Shown: positions 18,079 to 26,757 of the stretch, one piece after another | Numbering within the stretch: position 1 is the stretch's first letter | How the letters are laid out: each line of letters starts with the position of its first letter | NCBI GenBank assembly: GCA_013215505.1 | Contig: JABSQZ010000001.1 | Location: forward strand, 310,001-374,000 | DNA: 64,000 nt | From: Oceanospirillaceae bacterium | Lineage (GTDB): Bacteria; Pseudomonadota; Gammaproteobacteria; Pseudomonadales; Balneatricaceae | Direction of reading: 5' to 3' | Notes under the pieces: model-generated | Told to the model about the DNA's origin: nothing | Database searches by the model: none | What the model saw: the letters and a program-made list of their open reading frames with translations, nothing else | Translations under genes and position numbers: made by a program

Positions 18079-18134
18079 GGAAGTCGGAAGTCGGAATTCG
18101 GAAGTCGGAAGTCGGAAGTCGGAAGTCGGAAGTC
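18079..18134 (-). repeat. Heptamer tandem array, 8 copies of GACTTCC/GGAAGTC
   Basis: Eight uninterrupted 7-bp units on the plus strand: GGAAGTC x2, one variant GGAATTC (18093-18099), then GGAAGTC x5. Read on the minus strand the unit is ACTTCCG, sharing the ACTT register with three other arrays in the window. It lies between the convergent ends of hpaI and the broken kinase gene, 84 bp after the hpaI stop. Confidence 0.95.
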
Positions 18135-18172
18135 AAATATAATCTAGTGGCACTGAAGATTGGCAACGACGT

Positions 18173-18708
18173 TTATTGAATATGCTGGTTAGTTGCATTA
18201 AGCGATGTACTAGTTTTGATATTTTCTCTGATAATTCGCTTATCACCCTGATATTGGTGATAAAACCGTAAATGAGCAGTGCGTGAGAAGCAATCCTCGC
18301 GGCTGCTATAATTGGCGATCCAATCTAATAACATCGGCAAGTTCTGCTCCTGAGCTTGCTTACTTGGATATTTATGCGCTTCCCAGGGACGACTTTTAGC
18401 GTTTTTAATACATTGCTCAACGCTTAAGTGCAAAAATATTAGCGGGTTACTTTCCAATTGTACAAAGCCAAAAGATCGGCATAGCAACCTTCGACCATCC
18501 AGACATCATTCTTTCTGATTAAAGTATCAATCAGAGCCTTTGGCTCAGTCAGTGGCTTCCTTATCGGTGCAGTACAGTCCTGCCAGGCCAACGTATCCAG
18601 GTCTAAATGTGCCAGCTTATACTCAGTACACAACTGCTTCGCCAAGGTCGACTTACCCGATCCAGAGTTACCAAAGATTAAGATTTTTGGCAATACAATA
18701 GTCCTCAT
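18173..18708 (-). pseudogene. Frameshifted P-loop kinase (adenylate-kinase-like)
   Basis: Two overlapping minus-strand frames together make one P-loop NTPase. Frame 1 (18708-18439) carries the start and Walker A GNSGSGKST, then LAHLDLDTLAW and VWMVEGCYADLLAL. Frame 2 (from about 18487 to 18173) continues with NPLIFLHLSVEQCIKNAKSRPWE and LPMLLDWI. The join falls near 18460-18466, where one missing base would restore a continuous reading of about 178 residues. Intact relatives annotated as shikimate/adenylate-kinase-like ATPases run without a break here (from memory). Either a real recent frameshift or a sequencing error; both halves keep good coding quality. No strong RBS is visible. Confidence 0.8.
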
Positions 18709-18726
18709 GGTCAGATCAATAGAATT

Positions 18727-19137
18727 TTATTGGCGCTGGGGAGGAATCGAATAAGTCCCCACTGCATGGGCTACCGCTCTGTCATCACCCTCACTAAATA
18801 ACTCAACTTCACCTACCACCAGGGACCTACCCAGTTTAAGTAATCGACATTTAGCGATAAGTGCAAAGTCGGCATTGGGTTTGCGCAAAAAATTGATGGT
18901 CAATGAAGTTGTCACCGTCATAGCCACTAAACCTATCTCGCCCAGTATGGCCACATACAAGGCGACATCTGCCACCTCCATCATCACCGGCCCTGAAACC
19001 GTACCCCCTGGACGCAGCTCTGCCAGACCTATAGGATGGCGAATAATAGCGCCACGGCCACCCACTGCTTCCACTACACATTTAGTCTGCGGATATTCAG
19101 CATCCAGAAACTCAATTATCTGGGTTTTATCGGCCAT
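18727..19137 (-). CDS. PaaI-type hotdog thioesterase
   Basis: Protein of about 136 residues of the hotdog-fold thioesterase superfamily (PaaI_thioesterase), likely hydrolysing an acyl-CoA. The segment HPIGLAELRPGGTVSGPVMM, followed by ADVALYVAILGEIG and the strand-rich ending, fits the fold. ATG at 19137 is chosen because AGGAG sits 5 bp upstream; an in-frame start at 19170 would place that RBS inside the gene. The substrate cannot be told. It lies 18 bp upstream of the frameshifted kinase on the same strand. Confidence 0.8.
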   Translation of the reverse strand: MADKTQIIEFLDAEYPQTKCVVEAVGGRGAIIRHPIGLAELRPGGTVSGPVMMEVADVALYVAILGEIGLVAMTVTTSLTINFLRKPNADFALIAKCRLLKLGRSLVVGEVELFSEGDDRAVAHAVGTYSIPPQRQ

Positions 19138-19479
19138 AGTGACTCCTGAGAAAATTGATTTAATAGGCATTTAGTGACATTAGTACAAGCTGGCATCAAC
19201 CCTAATGTACTATTGATTGCGATTAACTGCCCAGAAAAACTTTATCTATTTGAAGTATTTAATAATATCTGTTTGGATATAACAGCCAAGTAGATTTGCA
19301 GTGACTGATTGCAGCTGACAACAGCCACTCAGAGTCCATCAAATATCACTGACAAAAGCCTTATTTCTGATTAAACTAGTGGCTTGGCTTAGGAGGGGCT
19401 AAACTCTAGAGCTGGTATTATTATCTATACATAACACTAATAACTTTTTGCAGTATTTATTTCTCAGGTTCTAACATTA
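19138..19479. other. Intergenic region upstream of the exported hypothetical protein
   Basis: AT-rich divergent region without a gene. A loose inverted repeat TAGTACA...TGTACTA lies at about 19182-19213. No convincing promoter was identified. Confidence 0.35.
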
Positions 19480-19953
19480 ATGAAGCACGCTTTATCCAGC
19501 ATCGGGCTGTTTATCTACCTAAGCCTAATCACTACCTTCAGCGCTAACACAACAGCGGCAACAAAAAGCCAGGAGTACAGCAGAGGTTACACTGCTGCCC
19601 TGGAGGTGACTAACCCACAGACTGCGGCGCGAAGAGACAGGAGGGCTAAACTCAAGCACTATTATATGTGCAGTATTGTCAGTACCGTCTTAGCTTTTCC
19701 GGGTAAAAAATTCCGGGTGATGGCCTTTAAACTGAATAACATCGGCTTGGACCGGCTGACAGTGGTCGATATTTTACTGGATAAGGCCCAAGCTAAAGGT
19801 GCAGCGGTGGCTACACTGGAAACTGCCATAGCAGTAGAAACTCGCTTTACTCATCTATCAAGTATGCAATTGCGAAAGAAGGTTTATGATCAGCAATATG
19901 AAAGGCTCTGTCTGCCGTTAATTTATGGAGACGATTTTTCTAGATTGAACTAA
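19480..19953 (+). CDS. Exported hypothetical protein
   Basis: Unrecognised protein of 157 residues. A hydrophobic N-terminal segment (about 5-22) ending near ANTTA is a likely Sec signal peptide, so the mature chain is probably periplasmic. The mature part is basic, has two Cys (in YYMCSIV and ERLCLPL) that could form a disulphide, and no repeats. There is no strong RBS before the ATG. The gene converges on ada with only 12 bp between stop codons, leaving no room for a separate terminator. Confidence 0.6.
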   Translation: MKHALSSIGLFIYLSLITTFSANTTAATKSQEYSRGYTAALEVTNPQTAARRDRRAKLKHYYMCSIVSTVLAFPGKKFRVMAFKLNNIGLDRLTVVDILLDKAQAKGAAVATLETAIAVETRFTHLSSMQLRKKVYDQQYERLCLPLIYGDDFSRLN

Positions 19954-19965
19954 ACATGCACAATA

Positions 19966-21039
19966 CTAAGGCCTTAGGTTTAACTGTAGATGCATTGTTT
20001 GTTCGTGATCAAGTAGCCACTGCTTGCGCTCCAACCCGCCGCCGTAACCAGTTAATTTGCCATTCTTTGCTATCACTCTGTGGCAGGGAATAACAATGGC
20101 AATACGGTTGGCGCCATTGGCGACCGCAACTGCTCGCACTGCTTTTTCATTATCAATATCTTTTGCTAACTGCTGATAAGAGGTCGTTTGTCCACAAACT
20201 ATGCCCTGTAATTTCTCCCAGACCGTCTGTTGAAAAGCTGTGCCCGGGGTATGTAATTTTAAGGAAAAAGCGCGGCGCTGCCCTAAAAAATATTCTGCCA
20301 ACTGCTTTTTTAGCTGCCTGATATGAGAGTTTTCAGCGGCGATTATCTTCGCCTTCAAGCGCTGTTGCAGGTCTTTAAATTCGCTCTCCAGCTTTACTCT
20401 ATCGACAAATTCCAGCAGGCAAATCCCCTGCTCAGTAGCGCAGGCAAACATCGGCCCCAGCGGCGTAGTCAACCGACTAATCAGGATGATAGCGTTTTGC
20501 TGGCTATTGCCCGGCGATTCCCCCAACAATTTTTTGTAGGTATAAGCAAAGCCACTGAGTGATTCATAGCCCGCATCAAACGCTGTATCTGTGGTGTTTC
20601 TGCCGCTTTTTAATTCAATCAGGGCATTATTAATCCGATACATGCGCTGATACGCCTGGAAGGTCATCGCATAGCTTTTATTGAACCAGCGGCGTACTAG
20701 CGCGGGGCTGATAGCCAATTGTTTTAAATCATAGTCAGTAATTTTTTGTTTGGGGTTATCTTTCACCAACTTGATTGCCGCCTCCACAGCTGCGGGGGCC
20801 TGGTTGGCGTTTTGTGTAGGTTTGCAAATTTTACAGGGACGGTAGCCATTCGCCAATGCCTCTTTAAAGGAGGTGTAAAATTCAACATTTTGCCGTTTTG
20901 GTTTTCTGGCCCGACAAGTGGCGATGCAAAATACCGAGGTGGTTTTCACCCCAACGTAAAAGATTCCCACATAGCTACTCTTGCGATCCAGCAGTGCCTG
21001 ATAGTAGTCATCGATGGTTTTTTGTTCAGTAATTAACAT
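19966..21039 (-). CDS. ada: Bifunctional methyl-DNA repair protein and regulator Ada
   Basis: Adaptive-response protein that repairs methylphosphotriesters and O6-methylguanine and activates transcription when methylated. 357 residues in the canonical order: zinc domain with Cys38, Cys42, Cys69 and Cys72 (same numbers as E. coli Ada), AraC-type helix-turn-helix about 90-180, and a C-terminal methyltransferase domain with the acceptor Cys319 in IPCHRV. All catalytic Cys residues are present. No alkB or aidB neighbour is seen. Confidence 0.95.
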   Translation of the reverse strand: MLITEQKTIDDYYQALLDRKSSYVGIFYVGVKTTSVFCIATCRARKPKRQNVEFYTSFKEALANGYRPCKICKPTQNANQAPAAVEAAIKLVKDNPKQKITDYDLKQLAISPALVRRWFNKSYAMTFQAYQRMYRINNALIELKSGRNTTDTAFDAGYESLSGFAYTYKKLLGESPGNSQQNAIILISRLTTPLGPMFACATEQGICLLEFVDRVKLESEFKDLQQRLKAKIIAAENSHIRQLKKQLAEYFLGQRRAFSLKLHTPGTAFQQTVWEKLQGIVCGQTTSYQQLAKDIDNEKAVRAVAVANGANRIAIVIPCHRVIAKNGKLTGYGGGLERKQWLLDHEQTMHLQLNLRP

Positions 21040-21690
21040 TTTATTCTCTGGCTGGGTCTGTGCTTAATGCAATATTTTTAGCGGGCACTCATGTCAAGCA
21101 CTGCAAGTGTCAATGCACTGTAGTCGGTGTTTTCTGCTACTTTGATATTGCCACATCCCAGACAATACCGATTATAGTGCGCGCGGTTGCTGCTACGTTG
21201 TCTTGAAAAGTATCGCTTTGATGTTGTTCTCTGCTGTTGTCACCGCAAAGATGATGAGATGCAGTATCCAGACTTGTAGAATGTTTAACAACCGAAAACT
21301 GAACAAGTATTTTTTATTGCAGTGGCAGCTAGTCTCGCCGGCACATTCAGATCAGAAACAAATCCTGGTGCGGCTATATAAACGCTTCCGATTAGGCCTA
21401 TACGCTAAAATAATTTAGTAAGGGGCGATAAACGACCGCCCTTAAGTAGAGAGCTAACGCGTCCAGGGGATAACAGGAAAATATTCATTGAGTACCTTTG
21501 CGGATCAATTAATAGATGACGGGTATAACGCTTAATAAAAACTTGCCCGCCATAAAACTGTCTCCCAGTGCGACATCCGCTCAACAAAAAATTGCTCTCT
21601 TGATAAATTCAGTACACCAAGCATGAGTCTGTTCAGGTACCTGAGGCAACTCTTGTTGCCCTTTTTCTCTATGCTGTTAAATAGCGGTGG
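21040..21690. other. Non-coding region between ada and the SnoaL-like gene
   Basis: About 650 bp. Short open frames on both strands (for example 21203-21418 plus) lack RBS, family signal and normal composition, so they are not called. An imperfect AAGGGGCG...CGCCCTT hairpin lies near 21420-21444. It must contain the ada promoter, but no clear element was recognised. A decayed gene cannot be excluded. Confidence 0.4.
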
Positions 21691-22071
21691 TTATAGGTTT
21701 TGTTGCTGCACCCATTGAGCCCGCCATTGCGGGGCCTGATAATCATCCGGCCAATACTCTAGCTGCTTGTAGATCAAGCCGTTCTCCACACAGTGAAAAG
21801 TAATGGCGCGGGCCGTTTGGTTTTCATCACTGACAGTGACATCCGTTACCACAGACTCATTTTCCGCCAGTACCGAATTTATCTGGAAATGCCATTTTCC
21901 TGAAGAGGGATAGGCGGTATTGATCAGCGCAAAGTTATGGCGACCAACAATGCGCTCAGCGGATTGTGGCCAATCAAGATAAAAGTCTTCGCTCAACCAT
22001 TCACTAGCCCGATAGAAGTCATTGGTTTGCATTGCCTGCCAATAGGCCATTACCACTTGTTTAGCGTCCAT
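21691..22071 (-). CDS. SnoaL-like / NTF2-fold protein
   Basis: A 126-residue protein with the pattern of SnoaL-like NTF2-fold proteins: AYWQAMQTNDFYRASEWLSEDFYLDWPQS near the N-terminus and FHCVENGLIYKQLEYWPDDY towards the C-terminus. This fold makes a small cone with a ligand pocket, and members range from cyclases to binding proteins, so no reaction is claimed. It is 69 bp downstream of the dienelactone-hydrolase-like gene on the same strand and may be co-transcribed. Confidence 0.72.
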   Translation of the reverse strand: MDAKQVVMAYWQAMQTNDFYRASEWLSEDFYLDWPQSAERIVGRHNFALINTAYPSSGKWHFQINSVLAENESVVTDVTVSDENQTARAITFHCVENGLIYKQLEYWPDDYQAPQWRAQWVQQQNL

Positions 22072-22140
22072 CTGCTATCCTCTGTGACTGCCAGGGAACA
22101 CTCTCAATATGCAAAACACCCTCGAAAAGCATCGCCCCTT

Positions 22141-22686
22141 TTAACAGTACTTAGCCGCTAATAGCCGCAGTTGTTGCCGCTGAGCCTGTTTATCATAATT
22201 GACCGAGCACTGATTCATAAACCCATGTAAGTACTCTGTTTTAACTATAGTCAGGTTTTCGCAATCAGCCAAATCGGCGGCTAATTGCGCGATGTTAAAA
22301 TGTTGTTCAACTTTTGGTAAAATTAATTGCAGAGGGAATTTAGGGACCAGATTTAAAGAGTGCCGGATTTGCGAGCCGTAAAAACAGTAGCCGCGCTGCA
22401 ACTTACCGCTGAGCGGATTAGCTGCATAGCGCCACAGCACCGAGGCGCCAACGCTAAAACCAACGGCAACTGTGACAGCGGGTTGCTGCCCCAGATTAGC
22501 GCTAAACAGCTGCAGGTAAGTATCTATGCCTACATGCTCGCAGAAGTATGCATAGGCCTGAGCCTCATCACTAAAGTGCATTTTTGCCCCAGCATAGGGA
22601 TCGACGATTACGGCGTCTAATTGGCTACTCATTGCCAATAGACCATCAGTGATACCAAAAACATCTGTTACTAAGACTAAATTCAT
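22141..22686 (-). CDS. Dienelactone hydrolase family protein
   Basis: Small alpha/beta hydrolase of 181 residues, shorter than typical dienelactone hydrolases (about 230-240). The N-terminal LVLVTDVFGIT matches the family opening. The nucleophile elbow is GFSVGAS with Ser in G-x-S-x-G, and the catalytic His is probably in YLHGFMN near the C-terminus. The acid residue was not assigned with certainty. The substrate is unknown; no chlorocatechol genes lie nearby. Confidence 0.75.
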   Translation of the reverse strand: MNLVLVTDVFGITDGLLAMSSQLDAVIVDPYAGAKMHFSDEAQAYAYFCEHVGIDTYLQLFSANLGQQPAVTVAVGFSVGASVLWRYAANPLSGKLQRGYCFYGSQIRHSLNLVPKFPLQLILPKVEQHFNIAQLAADLADCENLTIVKTEYLHGFMNQCSVNYDKQAQRQQLRLLAAKYC

Positions 22687-22732
22687 CTAAGACCTTGCAC
22701 TGGAAATCTGTTGCAATATTTTGCAGGGTATA

Positions 22733-22987
22733 TTATTCAGATTCAACATTATTATCTTGGTCTATGGATCTTTTATGCGCCTCTACAATAATTCTTTTAT
22801 TGAGAATGCGTACTTCACCCACCATTAATAAACGCATATCTTCGATAAGATAATTCCCCAGCGACTGATCGCTTATTTGTGACCCTTGAATATCTAACCT
22901 AAATCCTTGACCTTGAATCCCACCACTGTTGCTAAAGTCTATCTCAAAATCGAACAAGACCCTGTATTGAAGTTGCCTATCTGCCAT
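22733..22987 (-). CDS. Conserved small protein of unknown function
   Basis: An 84-residue acidic protein. The middle part, with GGIQGQGFRLDI, LGNYLIEDMRLLMVG and EVRILNKRII, looks strongly conserved in type and resembles a widespread small family seen from memory in other bacteria, but no function is known to me. There is no signal peptide, membrane segment or Cys motif. It is divergent from the Tus-like gene, so the 240-bp region holding the LexA box and Ter-like sequence may also serve it. Confidence 0.65.
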   Translation of the reverse strand: MADRQLQYRVLFDFEIDFSNSGGIQGQGFRLDIQGSQISDQSLGNYLIEDMRLLMVGEVRILNKRIIVEAHKRSIDQDNNVESE

Positions 22988-23022
22988 GCGAAGCTCCTGA
23001 TTGTTATTTTAATCGTTATGTA

Positions 23023-23036
23023 TTAGTTACAGATAC
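23023..23036 (-). promoter_or_regulatory. Ter-like sequence upstream of the Tus-family gene
   Basis: On the minus strand the sequence reads GTATCTGTAACTAA. E. coli TerB contains GTATGTTGTAACTAA, so nine bases (TGTAACTAA) match exactly and GTAT is present but one base closer. A length difference inside the core would be unusual for a true Ter site. Its place in the promoter region of a Tus homologue, as with E. coli TerB and tus, is what makes it notable. Confidence 0.35.
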
Positions 23037-23138
23037 TAAACTCAGGCAGTTTTTTTAACTAGGACAAAATACGGTCTAAAAGGGACAAATAGTTTTTATC
23101 TGGCACATAAAGCGCTAAAAACTTTACTATTTTTCATA

Positions 23139-23158
23139 TACTGTATATAAATACAGTA
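23139..23158. promoter_or_regulatory. LexA (SOS) box
   Basis: The 20-mer at 23139-23158 differs from the E. coli consensus TACTGTATATATATACAGTA at one position (A for T at position 12), with both CTGT and ACAG half-sites perfect. It ends 69 bp before the Tus-like ATG and is 152 bp from the divergent small gene. SOS control of the Tus-like gene is the simplest reading. Confidence 0.85.
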
Positions 23159-23227
23159 TATATATTTAGCTATAAGAGTTCAGCAGGTTAAGCGCAATTA
23201 TATTGCATACAAAGCAGCGGAGAAATT

Positions 23228-24112
23228 ATGTCCAACAGTCAGCTGGCGCCACTCACATTGACCTTCGAGGCCATGAGCCAGGCTCTGCTAAATTATCATC
23301 AGCTACTTTTGAGCTCAACACTGCCCTTGTGGCTGCCCCTGTCAGAAGTTGAGTGTCAAAGTCATCTGAGTATGCGGGGAAAAGCCTGTGTCCTGACTAC
23401 AGATATTTGGCACAGTGGTGATGGCGATGGCAGAGTAACCCAAAACTGTCACGGCCTGATTGGTGCCAGCACTGAATTAATCACTGCCGCAACTCACTTA
23501 AATCTTTGTAAAGATGCATTTAGGCAGGCACTGGCCGATTTAAAAGATAAAGATCCAAAAAACATCAATTTGTCGCTGCGTGCCCGCAGCCAGAAACTGG
23601 CCCAGATATTAAAGCGCGAGGGCTTATCCAGATTGCATCTTAAGCAGTGTTATAGGCACATACCGATACTTGCACCCGGCTGTCTCAAAGTGCAATTTAG
23701 CTGGTATAGCAGTGGCCGAAGTATCAAGAGAATAACGGTTGAGGAGAGTTTGCAAAAACTGTTAAAGCTCAGTCAGTCCAGCAGCCATATACAAATCCAA
23801 ATTAATAAACTGGGCAACCTGCGCCCAGGTACGGCGCTGGCGCAAGTACAGGCACAAGTACCTATCATGCGTGTCAACGCGGTCTGGCCGTCTGTTGAGC
23901 AAGCCATAGGAGAAAAGCAATGGCTGCGAAAGGCTCGCAATGCCCCGCTGCCGCTCTTAGTACCACTGTCTGCAGGACAGCAACTGCCGAGCTTTAATCA
24001 ACCGCCGCTGCAACCACCAAAAATCAGATTGCGAGCGCTACGCAGTGATGCTTTGATTGAGCCAACCGCACTGCTCCCCAGCTTGAGAGTACATTGTTAT
24101 CGCCAAGCGTAA
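23228..24112 (+). CDS. Tus-family replication-terminus binding protein
   Basis: A 294-residue protein that resembles E. coli Tus (309 residues) over most of its length. Tus binds Ter sites and blocks replication forks from one side. Shared stretches are QCYRHIPIL versus NAYRTLTVL, LKVQFSWYSSGRSIKRITVEE versus LRFGWANKHIIKNLHRDE, and the C-terminal APLPLLVPL and LPSLRVHCY. The residue aligned with Tus His144, in the cytosine pocket, appears to be Arg, so the lock mechanism may differ. A LexA box lies 69 bp upstream. The call rests on recalled alignment and needs a profile search. Confidence 0.72.
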   Translation: MSNSQLAPLTLTFEAMSQALLNYHQLLLSSTLPLWLPLSEVECQSHLSMRGKACVLTTDIWHSGDGDGRVTQNCHGLIGASTELITAATHLNLCKDAFRQALADLKDKDPKNINLSLRARSQKLAQILKREGLSRLHLKQCYRHIPILAPGCLKVQFSWYSSGRSIKRITVEESLQKLLKLSQSSSHIQIQINKLGNLRPGTALAQVQAQVPIMRVNAVWPSVEQAIGEKQWLRKARNAPLPLLVPLSAGQQLPSFNQPPLQPPKIRLRALRSDALIEPTALLPSLRVHCYRQA

Positions 24113-24134
24113 CTTCAGCAGCTGCCCCCTTAGC

Positions 24135-26237
24135 TTAAGCGCAGTCTCTGTCGGCGGCCAGCTCTAAGTTAATTTGACTGCCGCCCTGCTGCAGGTATTC
24201 GCTGAACTCAATGGCCGGCATAGGCTTGCTATAGTGGAATCCCTGAATCAATAAGCAGTCGTTTTCGATCAAAAATTCAGCCTGACGGATAGTTTCTACC
24301 CCCTCGGCAACCACTGACACATTGAGACTTTTAGCCATTGATAGTATCCCTTTAATCAGCTCATCATCATCGCTGTCTATATCGATATCCTGAATGAATG
24401 AACGGTCTATTTTAAGGGTGGTAATAGGATATTTCTTTAAATAGCTAAGCGATGAATAGCCGGTGCCGAAATCATCGATTGCCAGAGAAATACCCATGTC
24501 ACGGATCTCTTGTAACTGACTCAATATTTGTTGATCATCCCCCATCAACAAACCCTCGGTTATCTCCAGCATTAAGTGTTTACCATCCAGCCCGGTCTCT
24601 TCCAGTATCCCGGCTATCTGCTCGGCCATATTACATTTTTGAAATTGTCGCGAGGATACATTGACTGAGACCACAAAGGGCTCACTGAGATTTTCAACCC
24701 ATTTAACTGCAGTACCGCAAGCTTCTCTTAATACCCACTCGCCTATCGGCAGGATAAGGCCAATTTCTTCGGCCAAGGGAATGAACTCAGTGGGAGGGAT
24801 GTAACCCCGAGCCTCATCTTTCCAGCGAATTAAGGCTTCCACCCCAGCAATGCCACGGCTCTTAGATTTGATAATCGGCTGATAGTGCAAACAAAATTCC
24901 TGCGCCTCAACAGCTTTATACAGCGCTGCTTCTAATAGCCGACGTTCGTTAGCTTCAATGTCCATTTGCGCAGTAAAGAATTGGTAGTTATTACGGCCGG
25001 CATCTTTGGCCTTATACATGGCGCTATCAGCTTTCCTTAACAGTGTTTCGCTATCTTTACCGTCCGTTGGATAGACAGTTATACCAATACTGGCGGAGAC
25101 AAAAGCGTCATTTCCCGAGAGGCGGAAGGGACATGCTAAACTTTTCAAAATACGGCTAACGATTAAATCCACTGTCTGTAGCTGTTCAATATCGGAGAGC
25201 ACCATGGCAAATTCATCGCCGCCAAAACGCGCTGCAGTATCTGTTGCACGCAGCACTTCTTGAATGCGCGAAGAAGCCTCCTGCAACAACTTGTCACCGA
25301 TTGAATGCCCCAGTGTATCATTGATGAATTTAAATCTATCTAAGTCCAAAAAAAGCAACGCAACAAAGGTGTTATTGCGGTCAGCGCGAATACTTGCCTG
25401 CTTAAACCGCTCCAGAAACAAATTCCTATTGGCAAGTTTGGTCAGCGGATCGAAGTTAGCCTGATACTGTATTTTTTTATGTGCTTGCTCTGCTGCCAAC
25501 TGACTCTGCATTAATTGCAGTTCGGTTTTCTTGCGCTCTTGAACTTCGCTGATCAAGTGAGAGTTACTGTCCTTGAGCTCTTTAGTACGCATATAGACAC
25601 GTTGCTCCAAAGTACGTTGTAAAGTGAGCAATTTTTTGTTGTTGCTAAATAGGTATATCACCATAAGGATACCTATGACGAAAGTCACAAGTATCAATAA
25701 CACGCTGTTTTGATAGGAAGATAAAGTTTTCTTTTGTTTCGCTAAGACTAAATCCTCGTTCTGAAAAGCCCACTGGGTTTGAAATTGATGAGTTTCTATG
25801 ACCAACTCATTAAAAAGCTGCTCAACTCTCAGTAGATTGGCTTCCTCGCGAATATCCTTACGGGTAACTAACAGCTGGATTCGCTGCAAATTCGCTTTCA
25901 GTAGATTGAGATTTAACCTGTTAAATATTTGACTGTGCTGCTTCTGGACACGCTCCAGACCCTGATAACGACTTAACAGCATATTGAACCACTTAGTAAA
26001 TTCTCCGTGCTCGCTACTGTCGTTGTGGTGGTTATATTCTTCGGTGAAAGCCATAGTGCTGCGCATCAACTCGTATTCATACTCGTTGATAAAATTAACT
26101 AACTCTGTGCGCACCGGCCCTAGTTGCAGATTGGCAATTTGCCGATACAATATCACTGAACTTATCAAGCTCAATAGAATGATACTTAGCATGCAAGATG
26201 CTAAGAATATGGATGTTTTAGAGCTATTCTTAGGCAT
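24135..26237 (-). CDS. Membrane GGDEF-EAL c-di-GMP enzyme
   Basis: A 700-residue inner-membrane signalling protein. Order: transmembrane segment about 9-31, periplasmic region about 32-175, second transmembrane segment about 177-199, coiled coil about 205-255, GGDEF domain with intact RFGGDEF (GGDEF at 339-343), and EAL domain with EAL at 467-469. The EAL side keeps NVSSRQF, LEITEG, DDFGTGYSS, LKIDRSFI and VAEGVET, so it should be an active phosphodiesterase. The GGDEF side may be a cyclase or a GTP-binding regulator. The input is probably sensed in the periplasm; the ligand is unknown. Confidence 0.93.
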   Translation of the reverse strand: MPKNSSKTSIFLASCMLSIILLSLISSVILYRQIANLQLGPVRTELVNFINEYEYELMRSTMAFTEEYNHHNDSSEHGEFTKWFNMLLSRYQGLERVQKQHSQIFNRLNLNLLKANLQRIQLLVTRKDIREEANLLRVEQLFNELVIETHQFQTQWAFQNEDLVLAKQKKTLSSYQNSVLLILVTFVIGILMVIYLFSNNKKLLTLQRTLEQRVYMRTKELKDSNSHLISEVQERKKTELQLMQSQLAAEQAHKKIQYQANFDPLTKLANRNLFLERFKQASIRADRNNTFVALLFLDLDRFKFINDTLGHSIGDKLLQEASSRIQEVLRATDTAARFGGDEFAMVLSDIEQLQTVDLIVSRILKSLACPFRLSGNDAFVSASIGITVYPTDGKDSETLLRKADSAMYKAKDAGRNNYQFFTAQMDIEANERRLLEAALYKAVEAQEFCLHYQPIIKSKSRGIAGVEALIRWKDEARGYIPPTEFIPLAEEIGLILPIGEWVLREACGTAVKWVENLSEPFVVSVNVSSRQFQKCNMAEQIAGILEETGLDGKHLMLEITEGLLMGDDQQILSQLQEIRDMGISLAIDDFGTGYSSLSYLKKYPITTLKIDRSFIQDIDIDSDDDELIKGILSMAKSLNVSVVAEGVETIRQAEFLIENDCLLIQGFHYSKPMPAIEFSEYLQQGGSQINLELAADRDCA

Positions 26238-26757
26238 AAATAACTACTTTAAAATATCGATGAATAGTGCTGAATAATAGATACAATGGAATTTCCCTGC
26301 TCAAAGCCAACATAATGTCATATTCTTTATTGGCAGAAGTTTGCCTGGTAAATTTAATCCAATGCTGACATACGAGAAAACCGTTACAGAATAAATACAG
26401 TCCCAGCTCGCAGAAATAAAACAAGCCTATAAATTCTGTCAACTGTCTATTAGTAACAACAGTAATGAAATTAAATATTTACTGGGGCTATTATGCTGCT
26501 TTTACTGGCAATGTATCGAAATAAAAACAAACAAGCGTTCAAATTCAGCCAACAAAACACTTAACAGTTTGATTTTAAATGTGATAATTACTAATGAGAA
26601 ACAAATTCGAACAAAATTCTTCGAATCAGATTCTCTGGACACTGCTCAGAGTTCACTTACTCAGCAACACAATGCAAAGCAGACATGCAAACTGTATTAG
26701 TTAGCAGTGCTTTTGTTACAATCCCTGTTTATGTCCCGCAAAGTTTTAGGAGTTTCT
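26238..26757. other. AT-rich intergenic region between GGDEF-EAL and small membrane protein
   Basis: No gene is supported in this divergent 520-bp stretch. A perfect 7-bp inverted repeat (ATTCGAA, 8-nt loop, TTCGAAT) lies at 26605-26626, followed at once by GAATC-A-GATTC (26623-26633). These are about 125 bp upstream of the next start and could be operator-like. Confidence 0.4.

Noticed and set aside
21203-21418. 71-codon frame downstream of the ada start region
   Set aside because: No RBS, odd composition and no recognised homology.
26605-26633. ATTCGAA...TTCGAAT and GAATC-A-GATTC repeats as a defined operator
   Set aside because: Short, AT-rich and without a neighbouring regulator gene; recorded only in the gap description.
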